Positions 6,749 through 14,110 of a DNA stretch of 18,411 nucleotides are shown here, in pieces; within the stretch, counting starts at the first letter, position 1, and every line of letters begins with the position of its first letter. The translations under genes and the position numbers were made by a program. The notes under the pieces were generated by a model, which worked only from the letters and a program-made list of their open reading frames with translations, ran no database searches and was not told the DNA's origin. The stretch comes from Phycisphaerales bacterium UBA3190 (GTDB lineage: Bacteria > Planctomycetota > Phycisphaerae > Phycisphaerales > UBA1924), in contig DEXG01000021.1 of assembly GCA_002364005.1 (NCBI GenBank), forward strand, positions 1 to 18,411, given 5' to 3'.

Positions 6749-7384
6749 ATGTTCTCGCAGGATCGTGATTTGGTTGTGTATGAGCCGGGGCTGATGCGTG
6801 ATGTGGGGTGGGCGGGCCAACGGCGACTGTCGGTGCTGGGGAGTGTGAGCGGGACGCAGCTGACGCTGAGCAGCGGTTCGTTCTTGGATGCGGGGGTCTC
6901 GGCGGGGCATGTGGTGGTGTTCGATGATGTGACGCTTGAGATCGTGACCGTTGACAGCGCGACCACGGCAACGGTGAGTCTGATGCGTGGTGATGTGAGC
7001 GGGTCGGCGGTGCCTCCGATCGCGGCGAGTAATCGCGGCGTGGTGGTGTACGACTTCTCGGCCCAGCGGTCGATCGTGCACACGCAGGTGCTGGCGATGC
7101 TGGGTGTCGACGCTGAGGGGGATGCGGTGTTCGGTGTCGATGAGAGTCAGGTGACAAATCCCGGTGCGTTGCGACGGTTGGAGACGCTGGGCACGCTGCA
7201 TTTGATTTATGCGGGGGCTTCGGCGCCTTCGAGAGCAAGTGACCGCTATGCCGAGCGTGCGGAGTTGTATCGCCAGCGCTATCAGCGTGAGCGGGAGTCG
7301 GTGGTGGCGATGATTGATACCGATGGGGATGGGATCGCTGAGGTGATGCGTCGACCCAATGCGTTTGTGCTGGGGCGTGCGTGA
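6749..7384 (+). CDS. probable head-tail connector/adaptor protein
   Basis: This 211-residue protein has a beta-rich N-terminal half (residues 25-100, with VSGTQLTLSS, VVVFDDVTLEIVTVDS and ATVSLMRGDV) and a helical C-terminal half. The stretch DRYAERAELYRQRYQRERES (165-184) leads into DTDGDGIAE (190-198). A Tyr/Arg-rich helix followed by an Asp-rich turn and a short beta end is a pattern I associate with small connector proteins coded just after the capsid gene, so a role sealing the portal vertex is likely. The assignment rests on position and pattern. The DxDxDG loop could bind calcium, although the usual twelfth-position Glu of an EF-hand is absent (Arg201). AAAGGAGG lies 5 bases before the ATG. 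The stop is 16 bases before the next gene. Confidence 0.6.
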   Translation: MFSQDRDLVVYEPGLMRDVGWAGQRRLSVLGSVSGTQLTLSSGSFLDAGVSAGHVVVFDDVTLEIVTVDSATTATVSLMRGDVSGSAVPPIAASNRGVVVYDFSAQRSIVHTQVLAMLGVDAEGDAVFGVDESQVTNPGALRRLETLGTLHLIYAGASAPSRASDRYAERAELYRQRYQRERESVVAMIDTDGDGIAEVMRRPNAFVLGRA

Positions 7385-7400
7385 AGTGAGGGGGTGACTG

Positions 7401-7799
7401 ATGATTGTGCTTCGGCCCGATGAGGTGCGGTTTGATGGTGCGGTGTGGGGTGGTGTCGTGCGGGTGTCGATCGATCGGTTGTCGGCTCGGACGATCGAGG
7501 GGTACGACGAGGAGGGGGCGTACGCCACGCTGGTGGATGTGGCGCGGCAGCGGATCGTGGTGCGGGTGACGCAGGAGATCGAGGGGAGTGATCTCGATGC
7601 GCCCGTGCCCGGTTCGCTGGGCGAGCTGGTGCTGATCGCGGGGAGCGGGAGTGAGATCGGGCGTAAGCGGGTGTCGTGTGATTGTGTGGTTGAGTCGGTG
7701 CTGAACAAGGTCAGTGATTACGGGGCGACGCGGAGCATCGTGCTGATTGCCCAGAGCGATGCGGGGGATGCGGATCCGGTTGAGGTCGAGTCGGTGTGA
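7401..7799 (+). CDS. small beta-rich virion protein of unknown role (neck or tail-tube candidate)
   Basis: This 132-residue soluble protein has no signal peptide and no membrane segment. Alternating hydrophobic strands (WGGVVRVSIDRLS, RQRIVVRVTQEIEG, LGELVLIAGSG, RKRVSCDCVVESVLN, TRSIVLIAQSD) predict an almost all-beta fold. That, its size and its place after the connector suit a tail-tube, neck or tail-completion protein, but I recognise no named family. The acidic C terminus GDADPVEVESV is consistent with a surface tail. GAGGGGGT precedes the ATG at usable spacing. It is coded 16 bases after the connector and 12 bases before the next small beta protein, so the two are probably made together and may interact. 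Confidence 0.6.
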   Translation: MIVLRPDEVRFDGAVWGGVVRVSIDRLSARTIEGYDEEGAYATLVDVARQRIVVRVTQEIEGSDLDAPVPGSLGELVLIAGSGSEIGRKRVSCDCVVESVLNKVSDYGATRSIVLIAQSDAGDADPVEVESV

Positions 7800-7811
7800 G
7801 GGGGTTGGTTG

Positions 7812-8192
7812 ATGGGGAGTTCGTTCAAGGGCGTTGATTTGTTTGGGAGCGGGCCGCATGTCTTTGAGGTGGGTCGTCAGGGTCGCCGGGTGGTCTCGCT
7901 GAGTGTGGTCAGCGGGGACGCGAGCGTGCCCGGGACTTTCGAGTCGGGGGACTACGAGCTGCGGGTGACGGTGAAGGGGCGGCTGGTCGCGAGCAGCGAG
8001 AGCGGGTTGTGGAGCTTGCGTGATGCGATTGCGGCGCAGGCGGAGTTCGAGGTCAGCGGGGGGAACCTGGTGGATCATCACGGGCGGACCTGGAGCGGGG
8101 TGAAGCTGTTCCAGGTGGAGTGGCTCGGGCCGGTGGATCGGGGGCGTGTGCTGAGCGTGGGGTACGAGGCGTTGTTCGGGGTCACGAGCTAA
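7812..8192 (+). CDS. small beta-rich virion protein of unknown role
   Basis: This 126-residue protein has the turn-rich start FKGVDLFGSGPHVFEVGRQG, then strands RRVVSLSVVSG, YELRVTVKGRLVASS and a short helix WSLRDAIAAQAEF. The second half has LVDHHGRTWSGVKLFQVEWLG and a basic-acidic strand VDRGRVLSVGYEALFG. The late part, in which a GRTW turn is followed by a long strand and a final aromatic strand, is the sort of build seen in small tail or baseplate structural proteins. No family is recognised with confidence. ATG 7812 is preferred over TTG 7809. The ribosome site is modest (GAGGGGG). Only 9 bases separate its stop from the holin-like gene. Confidence 0.58.
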   Translation: MGSSFKGVDLFGSGPHVFEVGRQGRRVVSLSVVSGDASVPGTFESGDYELRVTVKGRLVASSESGLWSLRDAIAAQAEFEVSGGNLVDHHGRTWSGVKLFQVEWLGPVDRGRVLSVGYEALFGVTS

Positions 8193-8201
8193 GGAGGCGA
8201 G

Positions 8202-8474
8202 ATGGACACGGAAGTTATGGGGGCGTTGACGCAGTTTGGGGTGGCGGGGCTGGTCTGCTGGATGTGGCTCGTCGAGCGCCGGTCTGGGGCGGAGCGCGAG
8301 CGGCAGATGACCGAGTCGCACCGGGCTTTGGTGGAGCAGTGTGAGGCACGCGATGGGCTGATCGAGGTGGTGCGGGACAACACCCGGGCGATGACGGCGT
8401 TGGAGGTGGGGCAGCGGGAGCTGGTTGGCGCGATCGAGCGGCTGGGTCGCGGAGCGGGGGAGCGGGCATCGTGA
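8202..8474 (+). CDS. holin-like membrane protein (BhlA/UviB-like architecture)
   Basis: This 90-residue protein has one N-terminal membrane segment at about residues 8-24 (LTQFGVAGLVCWMWLVE). A charged, helical, coiled-coil-like tail follows (about 25-85), rich in Arg, Glu and Gln (ERRSGAERERQMTESH and later ERLGRGAGER). This is the architecture of the BhlA/UviB group of small holin-like proteins: short outside end, one membrane pass, long cytoplasmic coil. Its place at the 3' end of the virion cassette supports a lysis or release role. The sequence match to the family is not strong and an unrelated membrane anchor is possible. No endolysin follows. AAGGAGG lies 5 bases before the ATG. The stop overlaps a GTG (8471) that is an alternative start for the next gene. 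Confidence 0.6.
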   Translation: MDTEVMGALTQFGVAGLVCWMWLVERRSGAERERQMTESHRALVEQCEARDGLIEVVRDNTRAMTALEVGQRELVGAIERLGRGAGERAS

Positions 8475-8497
8475 TTGGCGGCACGCTACGATTGGGT

Positions 8498-9037
8498 ATG
8501 GGCCACGGGCGAGCACAAACCATTCTCGGAGCGATGATCCTGACGGTGACCACGGCGATGGTTGGTTGTCAGGGCTCGATGATCTTTCGTGAACAGGTCG
8601 TGCGTACCGATGACCTGCTGGCGGTGCCCGGCCCGTTCCGGCCCACGGCGATGCGGGTGCACCCGCTGACGCACACCGAGACCCGCGGGGACGGCGAGCC
8701 GGTCATGGTGTTGCATGTCGAGCTTAAAGATCTGTGGGGCGACACCGTCAAGGGTGTGGGGCAGGTGCAGGTGCAGCTTCGCAAGGCGAGCACGACGACC
8801 ACGATCGGGGACCGCGGCACGCGCTGGGATATGGACCTGCGTGACATCGAGACCAACATCTCGTACTTTGACTCGGCGACACGGACCTACCGCATTGTTC
8901 TTGGCGGATTGCCCGACTGGCTCGATCAGTCGATCCGCGATGGGGCCCCAGATCCCTCCCGCGTGCGGGTGCTCTTCCGCACCAGCAAGGTCGACGGCGA
9001 GGCGGTCGTGCTGCAGGACGAGTTTGTGATGCGGTAA
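8498..9037 (+). CDS. putative lipoprotein of unknown function
   Basis: From ATG 8498 the protein has 179 residues and begins with a type II signal: a short Arg/His-containing start, the hydrophobic core TILGAMILTVTTAMV, and a lipobox ending at Cys24 (MVGC). The mature part has beta-rich segments (MVLHVELKDLWGD, GQVQVQLRKAS, RTYRIVLGGLPDW, RVRVLFRTSK) and ends with VVLQDEFVMR, suggesting one periplasmic beta-sandwich domain. I do not recognise the family. The start is uncertain. GTG 8471 overlaps the holin stop and has a GGAG upstream, which would couple it to the phage cassette. ATG 8498 gives a more typical signal and has TACGAT five bases upstream, a possible leaderless promoter. It is most likely a host gene. 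Confidence 0.65.
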   Translation: MGHGRAQTILGAMILTVTTAMVGCQGSMIFREQVVRTDDLLAVPGPFRPTAMRVHPLTHTETRGDGEPVMVLHVELKDLWGDTVKGVGQVQVQLRKASTTTTIGDRGTRWDMDLRDIETNISYFDSATRTYRIVLGGLPDWLDQSIRDGAPDPSRVRVLFRTSKVDGEAVVLQDEFVMR

Positions 9038-9039
9038 TG

Positions 9040-9064
9040 AAAAACCGCGACTGGACGGTCGCGG
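9040..9064 (-). terminator. rho-independent terminator of the amidohydrolase operon
   Basis: CCGCGAC (9045-9051) and GTCGCGG (9058-9064) form a perfect 7-bp stem with a 6-base loop. On the minus strand it is followed by five T (9044-9040). It lies 30 bases past the end of the minus-strand gene and 3 bases from the stop of the convergent lipoprotein gene. Confidence 0.75.
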
Positions 9065-9094
9065 CTCGTTGATGGTTGTGATGCTGATTGTGGA

Positions 9095-10402
9095 TCAGTC
9101 TTCGATGATTTCGAGCTGGCGGTATTTCTCACGGTACTTGTCGCGGAGTTCGGTTTGTTTGTTGGTGAGGTCGATCTTGCTGCCCGAGATCCAGGCATGC
9201 TCGACGATGGAGGTGACGTCGAGGATGTCGGCGTCGGTCACGACGAGTGTGGCGTGCTTGCCCGGTTCGATCGAGCCGAGCCGGTCGCCCACGCCGAGGA
9301 TGTTGGCGGCATCCAGGGTGATGCCACGCAGGGCAGCATCGTGGTCGAGCCCGAAGGCGACGGCCATGCCCATTGCTTCGGGGAGGTTGCGTTCGTGGGC
9401 GAAGCGACCGGACATGGTGAGCGACCATTGCACGCCCGCGGCTTCGAGCTTGGCGGGGAGGGTGTAGGGCTCGTCGTAGGCGCCGTCGTTGCGTTTGGGG
9501 AAGTTGTAGAGCCCCCCGATGATGACAGGGGTTTCGGTGGAAGCGAGCAGGTCGGTGCACAGGTGCGCGTCGCGTCCGCCGACGATGACAGGGTCGAGCT
9601 TGAGGTCGGCGGCCCAGTTCACCGCGGCGATGATCTGGTCGTACGAGTTGGCGTTGATGAACACCGGGTTCTGGTTGTTGCCGGGCAACGCGGTCGCGAT
9701 GGCTTCGAGGCGCAGGTCGCGATCGGTGTGCTCCTCGGTGTAGGCGGAGGCGTTGCGGAAGACTTCGTTGAGGTTCTCGATGCGTTCGTCGCGGCGTTGG
9801 CGTTGGCGTTTGGCGTTGTCGCCGGAGTATCGCATACGGGGCCAGTTGATGATGAGTCCGGCGTCGCGCTTGAGCGCAAGGTCTTCGGTGGTCCAGCCGT
9901 CGGCGTTGAGGATGGAGGCGCGACCTGGGATGGTGCCTCCGGTGGGGAAGACGCCGAAGGTCAGGATGCCGTTGGCTCGGGCGGTGGGGATGACGGTCGA
10001 GTCGGGGTTGACCGCGACATAGGCGCGGACCTCGGGGGTCATGTCGCCTGTCTCGTTCTTGTCGAGCGTCGCGCGAACGGCGGAGACCTCTTCGAGCCCG
10101 AGCACGGTGACGGAGTCGATGAGCCCGGGGTAGAGGTGTTTGCCCGAGAGGTCGATGATCTCGGTGTCGGGCCCGAGGGAGATGCGGGGCATGATGTCGT
10201 CGGCTTTGCCCACGATGCCGATGATCCCGTCGGCGAAGGAAACGACGCCGTTCTCGATGGTCTCGCCCGAGACGGTGTGCACGGTGGCGCCGACGAGGAA
10301 GATCGGGTGATCCTGCTTCGGGGCGGTGCGTTCGAGGTCCTGGGCCAGGGCGCCGGTGGTGGCGATGGCGAGGGTGGTGATGAGTGTGGTGGTGTGTTTC
10401 AT
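9095..10402 (-). CDS. secreted amidohydrolase-like protein lacking the HxH metal motif
   Basis: This 435-residue protein starts with a signal peptide (MKHTTTLITTLAIATTGALA, cleavage near residue 20), so it is exported. An N-terminal beta domain with FLVGATVHTVSGETIENG (35-52) is followed by the barrel entry YPGLIDSVTVLGLEEV (91-106) and VFPTGGTIPGRAS (151-163). Later come PVIVGGRDAH (271-280), the GITLDAANILGVGDRLGSIEPGK segment (360-382) and HATLVV, all typical of imidazolonepropionase/amidohydrolase relatives. Where active members have HxH after PGLID, this protein has Val98 and Val100, so the usual metal site is incomplete. His280, His336 and His354 remain. It may be a non-catalytic partner of the larger upstream protein or use another site. 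ATG 10402 is chosen for the signal peptide; 10435 would add 11 residues. It is the second gene of a two-gene operon. Confidence 0.83.
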   Translation of the reverse strand: MKHTTTLITTLAIATTGALAQDLERTAPKQDHPIFLVGATVHTVSGETIENGVVSFADGIIGIVGKADDIMPRISLGPDTEIIDLSGKHLYPGLIDSVTVLGLEEVSAVRATLDKNETGDMTPEVRAYVAVNPDSTVIPTARANGILTFGVFPTGGTIPGRASILNADGWTTEDLALKRDAGLIINWPRMRYSGDNAKRQRQRRDERIENLNEVFRNASAYTEEHTDRDLRLEAIATALPGNNQNPVFINANSYDQIIAAVNWAADLKLDPVIVGGRDAHLCTDLLASTETPVIIGGLYNFPKRNDGAYDEPYTLPAKLEAAGVQWSLTMSGRFAHERNLPEAMGMAVAFGLDHDAALRGITLDAANILGVGDRLGSIEPGKHATLVVTDADILDVTSIVEHAWISGSKIDLTNKQTELRDKYREKYRQLEIIED

Positions 10403-10435
10403 GATGTGAATCTCATGGTTGATGAATGGAGGCAT

Positions 10436-10468
10436 GGAGTGACGGGCTGGAAGCCCGTCCCACTAGGG
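10436..10468 (+). repeat. palindromic interspersed element, copy 2 (between amidohydrolase genes)
   Basis: 31 of 33 bases match 2036-2068, including the perfect hairpin GACGGGCT-GGA-AGCCCGTC at 10441-10459. It fills about half of the spacer between the two minus-strand amidohydrolase genes. A stem-loop here could affect mRNA stability between the genes. Confidence 0.75.
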
Positions 10469-10477
10469 CTGGAAGGG

Positions 10478-13400
10478 TTAGTAGTTGGTGTTGAACGCGG
10501 GGAGGAGCTGGGAGCAGCCGCAGTCGCCGCGGTCGGTGTTGAAGTGGGTGTGGGCGTGATCGTGCCCTGGGTCGACGAGGTCGTCGTGCTCATCGCTGTG
10601 GCTGTTGCTCGATGCGGTTTCTTCGAGCGGCTTGCCGTCGCGGATGATGAGCTGGATCAGGCGTTGGCGTTCGGCCTCGTTGCGAGCCCGCATCTGGGCG
10701 TCGAGTTCACGCGAGAACATGAGCTTGCCATCGACGAAGGTCATCTCGGGTCGCGAGAGCGAGGAGAGCGGGTTGCCGGTCCAGACGACGAGGTCGGCGT
10801 CCTTGCCGGGTTCGAGCGAGCCGACGCGGTCGTCGATCATGAGCTGCTTGGCGGGGTTGAGGGTGACGAAGTCGAGTGCTTCCTGCTGCGACATCTCGAT
10901 GCCGCTGAGTTTGGCGTATTTGAGCGCCTTGCCCGCTTCGACATTCATGCGTCGTGCGACATCGTCGGAGTCGGAGTTGAAGGAGGTCATGAGACCCGCC
11001 TCGAAGTTGATCGGTCCTGCGAATGGGATGGCGTCGACGACCTCGTACTTGTAGGCCCACCAGTCGCTGAAGATGGAGGCGCCGATGGAATGCTCTTTGA
11101 CGATCTCGGCGACCTTGTAGGTCTCGAGCCCGTGCTGGAAGGTGCCGATTTTGAAGCCGAACTCCTCGGCGATGCGGCAGAGCATCAGGATCTCGTCCTG
11201 GCGGTAGCTGTGGCAGTGGATGAGGCGATCGCCACGGAGGATCTCGGCGAGTGCTTCGAGTTCGTAATCGACAAACATCGGGCGGAACGGGCCCAGGCCC
11301 TCTTTCCGGAATGCCTGATCAAGCCAGTCGCGCTGGACATCGTCGATCATCAGCCCGGCGAGTTTGGCGCGGCTGTTCTCATTGATTGCAGATTTGACAT
11401 TGTCGAATGGCGAGTGCCAATCGGGGTTTTGGGAAAGGAGTTTGGTGAAGAAATCCCAGCGTGCGTCGTATTCGCGGGCGCGGATGAAACGGTCACGCAT
11501 GAGTGTTTCGACCCCGAGGCGGGTCTGTGGGTATCGGGTGCCGTCGCTGTTCCAGTTGGATTGCTTGACATTCTCGCCGAGGGCGAACTTGATGCCGGGC
11601 TTGGCGTCTTCGAAGAACATGTCGCTGGGTTTGTCGCTGTTCCAGCGGAGCTTGACGGTTTTGGACTGGCCTCCGATGGGGTTGGCCGAGCCGTGGAGGA
11701 GGTTGGCGGTGGTGAGCCCGCCGGCGAGTTCGCGGTAGAAGCCGGGGTGGCCCGGGTCGAGTGAGTCGCTGATGCGGCACTCGGAGGTGACGGCCTGTCC
11801 GGATTCATTGACGCCGAAGCGGAAGAGCCCGGTGTGGGAGTGGGCGTCGATGAGGCCGGGGGTGATGTGCATGCCATTGGCGTCAACGGTCTCGTCGACG
11901 GCGATGCGTGGGTAGCCCCCGGTGCCGACGGAGTGGATGGTGCCGTTGCGGACGATGACCCAAGCGTCTTCCAATATCCCGTCGTCGGACTGGGTCCAGA
12001 CTGTGGCGTTGGTGAAGAGCACGGTGCGTTGGGTTGGGGCTTCTTCGAAGGCGAAGGGCCCGAAGGGTGCGTCGGGGAGGTCGGGGAGTGTGTGGACTGG
12101 GTCGGGGTCTTTGGTTTCCTTAGTGGCGTCGAGCGTGAAGCCCTTGCCGTTGGGGAGGGTGCCCATGCCGGTGAGGGTGTTGTCCTTGGTGGGTGCGGTC
12201 AGCGCGATGCTGAAGGTGCCGGCCGAGCCGAAGGGTTCGTGCTCGAAGGTGAAGGTGAGTATGCCGTCCTTCATCTGCATTTCGGACGAGTCCTGTGTGA
12301 TGTCGTCGGCGTCTTCGACGCGTTCGATGATGGTGACTTTGTCCTTGGTGATTTTGAAATCGAGATTGTGCTCGCCCGAGAGCAGGGCGTTCCAAGTGCC
12401 ATGGAAATCGGACGCGTTGGGTGTGTCGTTCTTGTCGCCGTACCACTGGACGACCATGCCGCTGGGCGCGACGGACGAGCCGCGGATGGTGCCGTTGGGC
12501 GAGATGGTGGCGGAGCTGACGAACGCGCCCATGTCGTCGTTGTCGTAATCGACGAGGAATGAGATCGCGTTGCCGTCGATTGTGACCTTGGTTGCTTTGG
12601 TCCTGACGGGTTTTTCAACGCCGAAGGAATCGATGATGGTGAGGGACTTGCCGTCGATCTCCATGCCGACCTGGTGGTCGACGCCGACGAGGTTGAGTTC
12701 CCATGTCCCGTCGAATGGTGCTTCGGTGGTGTCGTTGATGTGGTGGCGTCGCCCGTCGATCCATGTGTCGATGATCTTGGCGTCATCGTGGGGGTCGAAG
12801 AGGTTGCCCGAGGCGACGACGAGGTTGGCGATGGCGTTTGTGGTGATGGTGCCGTGCCCTTTGAGATTGAGGATCTCTGCGGGGTTGGTGGTGATCATGG
12901 CCAGTGCGTCATCGGCGGGGAGTCCCTTTTCGATGGCGGTGTGGAGGTTGTTCCAGAACTTCTCGCCGGAGCGTCGCTTGCTGGTGGTGAGGGCGACATT
13001 GAGGCCGGAGTTGAGCAGCCATCGTGCGTTGGCGGGGGCGCGTTCGTAGTGCTGGAGTGAAGCGAGCTCGACGCTGTCGATCGCGCCGATGTTGAAGACA
13101 TCGGGTGTTTCGGGGAATGTCAGTGGGACAATGACGGGGTGGCCCATGTCCTTGAAGAGGTCGAGTCGGCGGTGGGCGGTGCCGTTGTCAACGATGACGA
13201 TGTTGGGGTGCTCGAACTCGCGGGTGACATTGTCGGCCAGTGCGGCCTCGAGTTCCTGAGAGATGTCGTAGTAGAAGGTGGTGTCGTCGGGGTGGATGTG
13301 GTCGAGGATGTTGGCGTCGTCGTGGTCTGCCCTGGCGCGTCGGGTGTCGGCGTCGGCGAAGGTCTGTCGCATGAGTGCGACGACGCCCATGTGCGAGGTC

Positions 13401-14020
13401 GGGTAGCCCCGGTCGCCCCAGCTGCCGCGGTCGAAGCCCATGGCCTGGCCGGCGTGGGCTTTGTAGACGGGTGGTTCGCCGAGTGAGGGGTCGCTGAGAC
13501 TGTCGGCGGTGGAGACGATGCCGGTCCAGCCTCGGAAGATGCCCGTGTCGGGGGCGATCATGGCGGTGGTGAAGCCCATCTCGCGCAGTGATTCGGCGGC
13601 GTCGCTGCCGAGCCCGACGCGGAGGGCGTTGTCGTTGGGTCGGATTCTGTTTGACCAGTGCGTGCCTGCTTCGCCCGAGGGGAGGTCGGGCGTGTGGACT
13701 TCGATGTATGGGTCGATGAAGCCGGCGTAGATGTGGGTGTCGGGGTCGAGCTCGTGGATCTGGTAGCCCGTGGTCATCATGTCGATGAGGTGCGTGTCGG
13801 GCAGGATGTTGGTGATGCGTCCGTCTTCGATGACGATCGCGGGTCTGCCATCGGGGCCGATGGTTTGTCCCGGTGCGGTGTGGATGGTGCCCCCGAAGAG
13901 GATGTGCTTGCTGGGCGTGGCGGGCGACATGCCGTTGGGTCGTGGTGCCAGCGGACTCTGAGGCTGTGCGAGGGTGAGTGCGCTGCAGGCACCGAGCAGG
14001 ACGATTGACGCATATTTCAT
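10478..14020 (-). CDS. secreted double-domain amidohydrolase fusion, 1180 residues
   Basis: A signal peptide (MKYASIVLLGACSALTLAQ) shows export. Domain 1 (about 38-425) is amidohydrolase-like but degenerate: at the HxH position it reads AGFIDPYIEV (99-108). Residues 436-635 hold two similar beta units beginning FDGTWELNLVG (436) and FHGTWNALLSG (539). Domain 2 (about 663-1105) looks active: PGLIDAHSHTGL (721-732, His727/His729), LLHGSANPIGGQS (774-786), LIHCHSY (933-939), FQHGLETYK (961-969), and LNPAKQLMIDDRVGSLEPGKDADLV (1054-1078). The C terminus (about 1140-1180) is rich in His, Asp and Cys (PGHDHAHTHF, then CGC). Two-domain proteins with a similar LLHGSANPIGGQS segment are known as uncharacterised amidohydrolases in Bacteroidota. 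The substrate is unknown; a periplasmic hydrolase for cyclic amides or peptides is an inference. AAGGAG lies 10 bases before the ATG. Confidence 0.86.
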   Translation of the reverse strand: MKYASIVLLGACSALTLAQPQSPLAPRPNGMSPATPSKHILFGGTIHTAPGQTIGPDGRPAIVIEDGRITNILPDTHLIDMMTTGYQIHELDPDTHIYAGFIDPYIEVHTPDLPSGEAGTHWSNRIRPNDNALRVGLGSDAAESLREMGFTTAMIAPDTGIFRGWTGIVSTADSLSDPSLGEPPVYKAHAGQAMGFDRGSWGDRGYPTSHMGVVALMRQTFADADTRRARADHDDANILDHIHPDDTTFYYDISQELEAALADNVTREFEHPNIVIVDNGTAHRRLDLFKDMGHPVIVPLTFPETPDVFNIGAIDSVELASLQHYERAPANARWLLNSGLNVALTTSKRRSGEKFWNNLHTAIEKGLPADDALAMITTNPAEILNLKGHGTITTNAIANLVVASGNLFDPHDDAKIIDTWIDGRRHHINDTTEAPFDGTWELNLVGVDHQVGMEIDGKSLTIIDSFGVEKPVRTKATKVTIDGNAISFLVDYDNDDMGAFVSSATISPNGTIRGSSVAPSGMVVQWYGDKNDTPNASDFHGTWNALLSGEHNLDFKITKDKVTIIERVEDADDITQDSSEMQMKDGILTFTFEHEPFGSAGTFSIALTAPTKDNTLTGMGTLPNGKGFTLDATKETKDPDPVHTLPDLPDAPFGPFAFEEAPTQRTVLFTNATVWTQSDDGILEDAWVIVRNGTIHSVGTGGYPRIAVDETVDANGMHITPGLIDAHSHTGLFRFGVNESGQAVTSECRISDSLDPGHPGFYRELAGGLTTANLLHGSANPIGGQSKTVKLRWNSDKPSDMFFEDAKPGIKFALGENVKQSNWNSDGTRYPQTRLGVETLMRDRFIRAREYDARWDFFTKLLSQNPDWHSPFDNVKSAINENSRAKLAGLMIDDVQRDWLDQAFRKEGLGPFRPMFVDYELEALAEILRGDRLIHCHSYRQDEILMLCRIAEEFGFKIGTFQHGLETYKVAEIVKEHSIGASIFSDWWAYKYEVVDAIPFAGPINFEAGLMTSFNSDSDDVARRMNVEAGKALKYAKLSGIEMSQQEALDFVTLNPAKQLMIDDRVGSLEPGKDADLVVWTGNPLSSLSRPEMTFVDGKLMFSRELDAQMRARNEAERQRLIQLIIRDGKPLEETASSNSHSDEHDDLVDPGHDHAHTHFNTDRGDCGCSQLLPAFNTNY

Positions 14021-14046
14021 GGGTATAGAACTCCTTGTGAGGGTCT

Positions 14047-14052
14047 ATGGTA
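14047..14052 (-). promoter_or_regulatory. possible -10 box for the amidohydrolase operon
   Basis: On the minus strand TACCAT lies 26 bases before the ATG at 14020 and just before the AAGGAG site (14036-14031). A weak TGCACC sits about 18 bases upstream as a -35 candidate. Spacing is acceptable but both boxes are poor matches. Confidence 0.3.
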
Positions 14053-14090
14053 ACGAACTGGCGTGATTTTGGTGCAGAAAGTGTGCGGAC

Positions 14091-14110
14091 GGGCCCAGGA
14101 ATTTGGGCCT
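14091..14110 (+). repeat. inverted repeat in the divergent promoter region
   Basis: GGCCCA (14092-14097) and TGGGCC (14104-14109) form perfect 6-bp arms around GGAATT. It lies between the divergent amidohydrolase and phosphofructokinase genes, right before a TACGCT box (14110-14115) that could be a plus-strand -10. It could be an operator or a hairpin. Confidence 0.4.

Larger units (their letters stand above)
3278..8474 (+). mobile_element. phage-derived capsid cassette without packaging or integration genes
   Basis: Seven consecutive same-strand genes follow the virion order portal, scaffold, major capsid, connector, two small beta-rich proteins, holin-like protein. All frames are open. Most genes have strong Shine-Dalgarno sequences at good spacing, such as AAAGGAGG before the connector and AAGGAGG before the holin candidate. 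Gaps are 9-58 bases except for a 186-base spacer after the capsid gene. The flanks are host genes on both sides. No terminase, head protease, tape measure, fibre, lysin, integrase, repressor or att-type long repeat is in the window. Composition by eye matches the neighbours. It may be a domesticated or gene-transfer-agent-like locus, or the remnant core of a prophage. Confidence 0.75.

Noticed and set aside
3038..8500. att sites flanking the capsid locus
   Set aside because: No long direct repeat or tRNA end was found at both edges by eye. The 7-base duplications at the left edge are too short and are not repeated on the right.
9155..11764. Long plus-strand open frame across both amidohydrolase genes
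   Set aside because: The product is Gly/Val/Asp/Glu-rich low-complexity sequence, spans the spacer between two real genes, and is antisense to clear amidohydrolase motifs.
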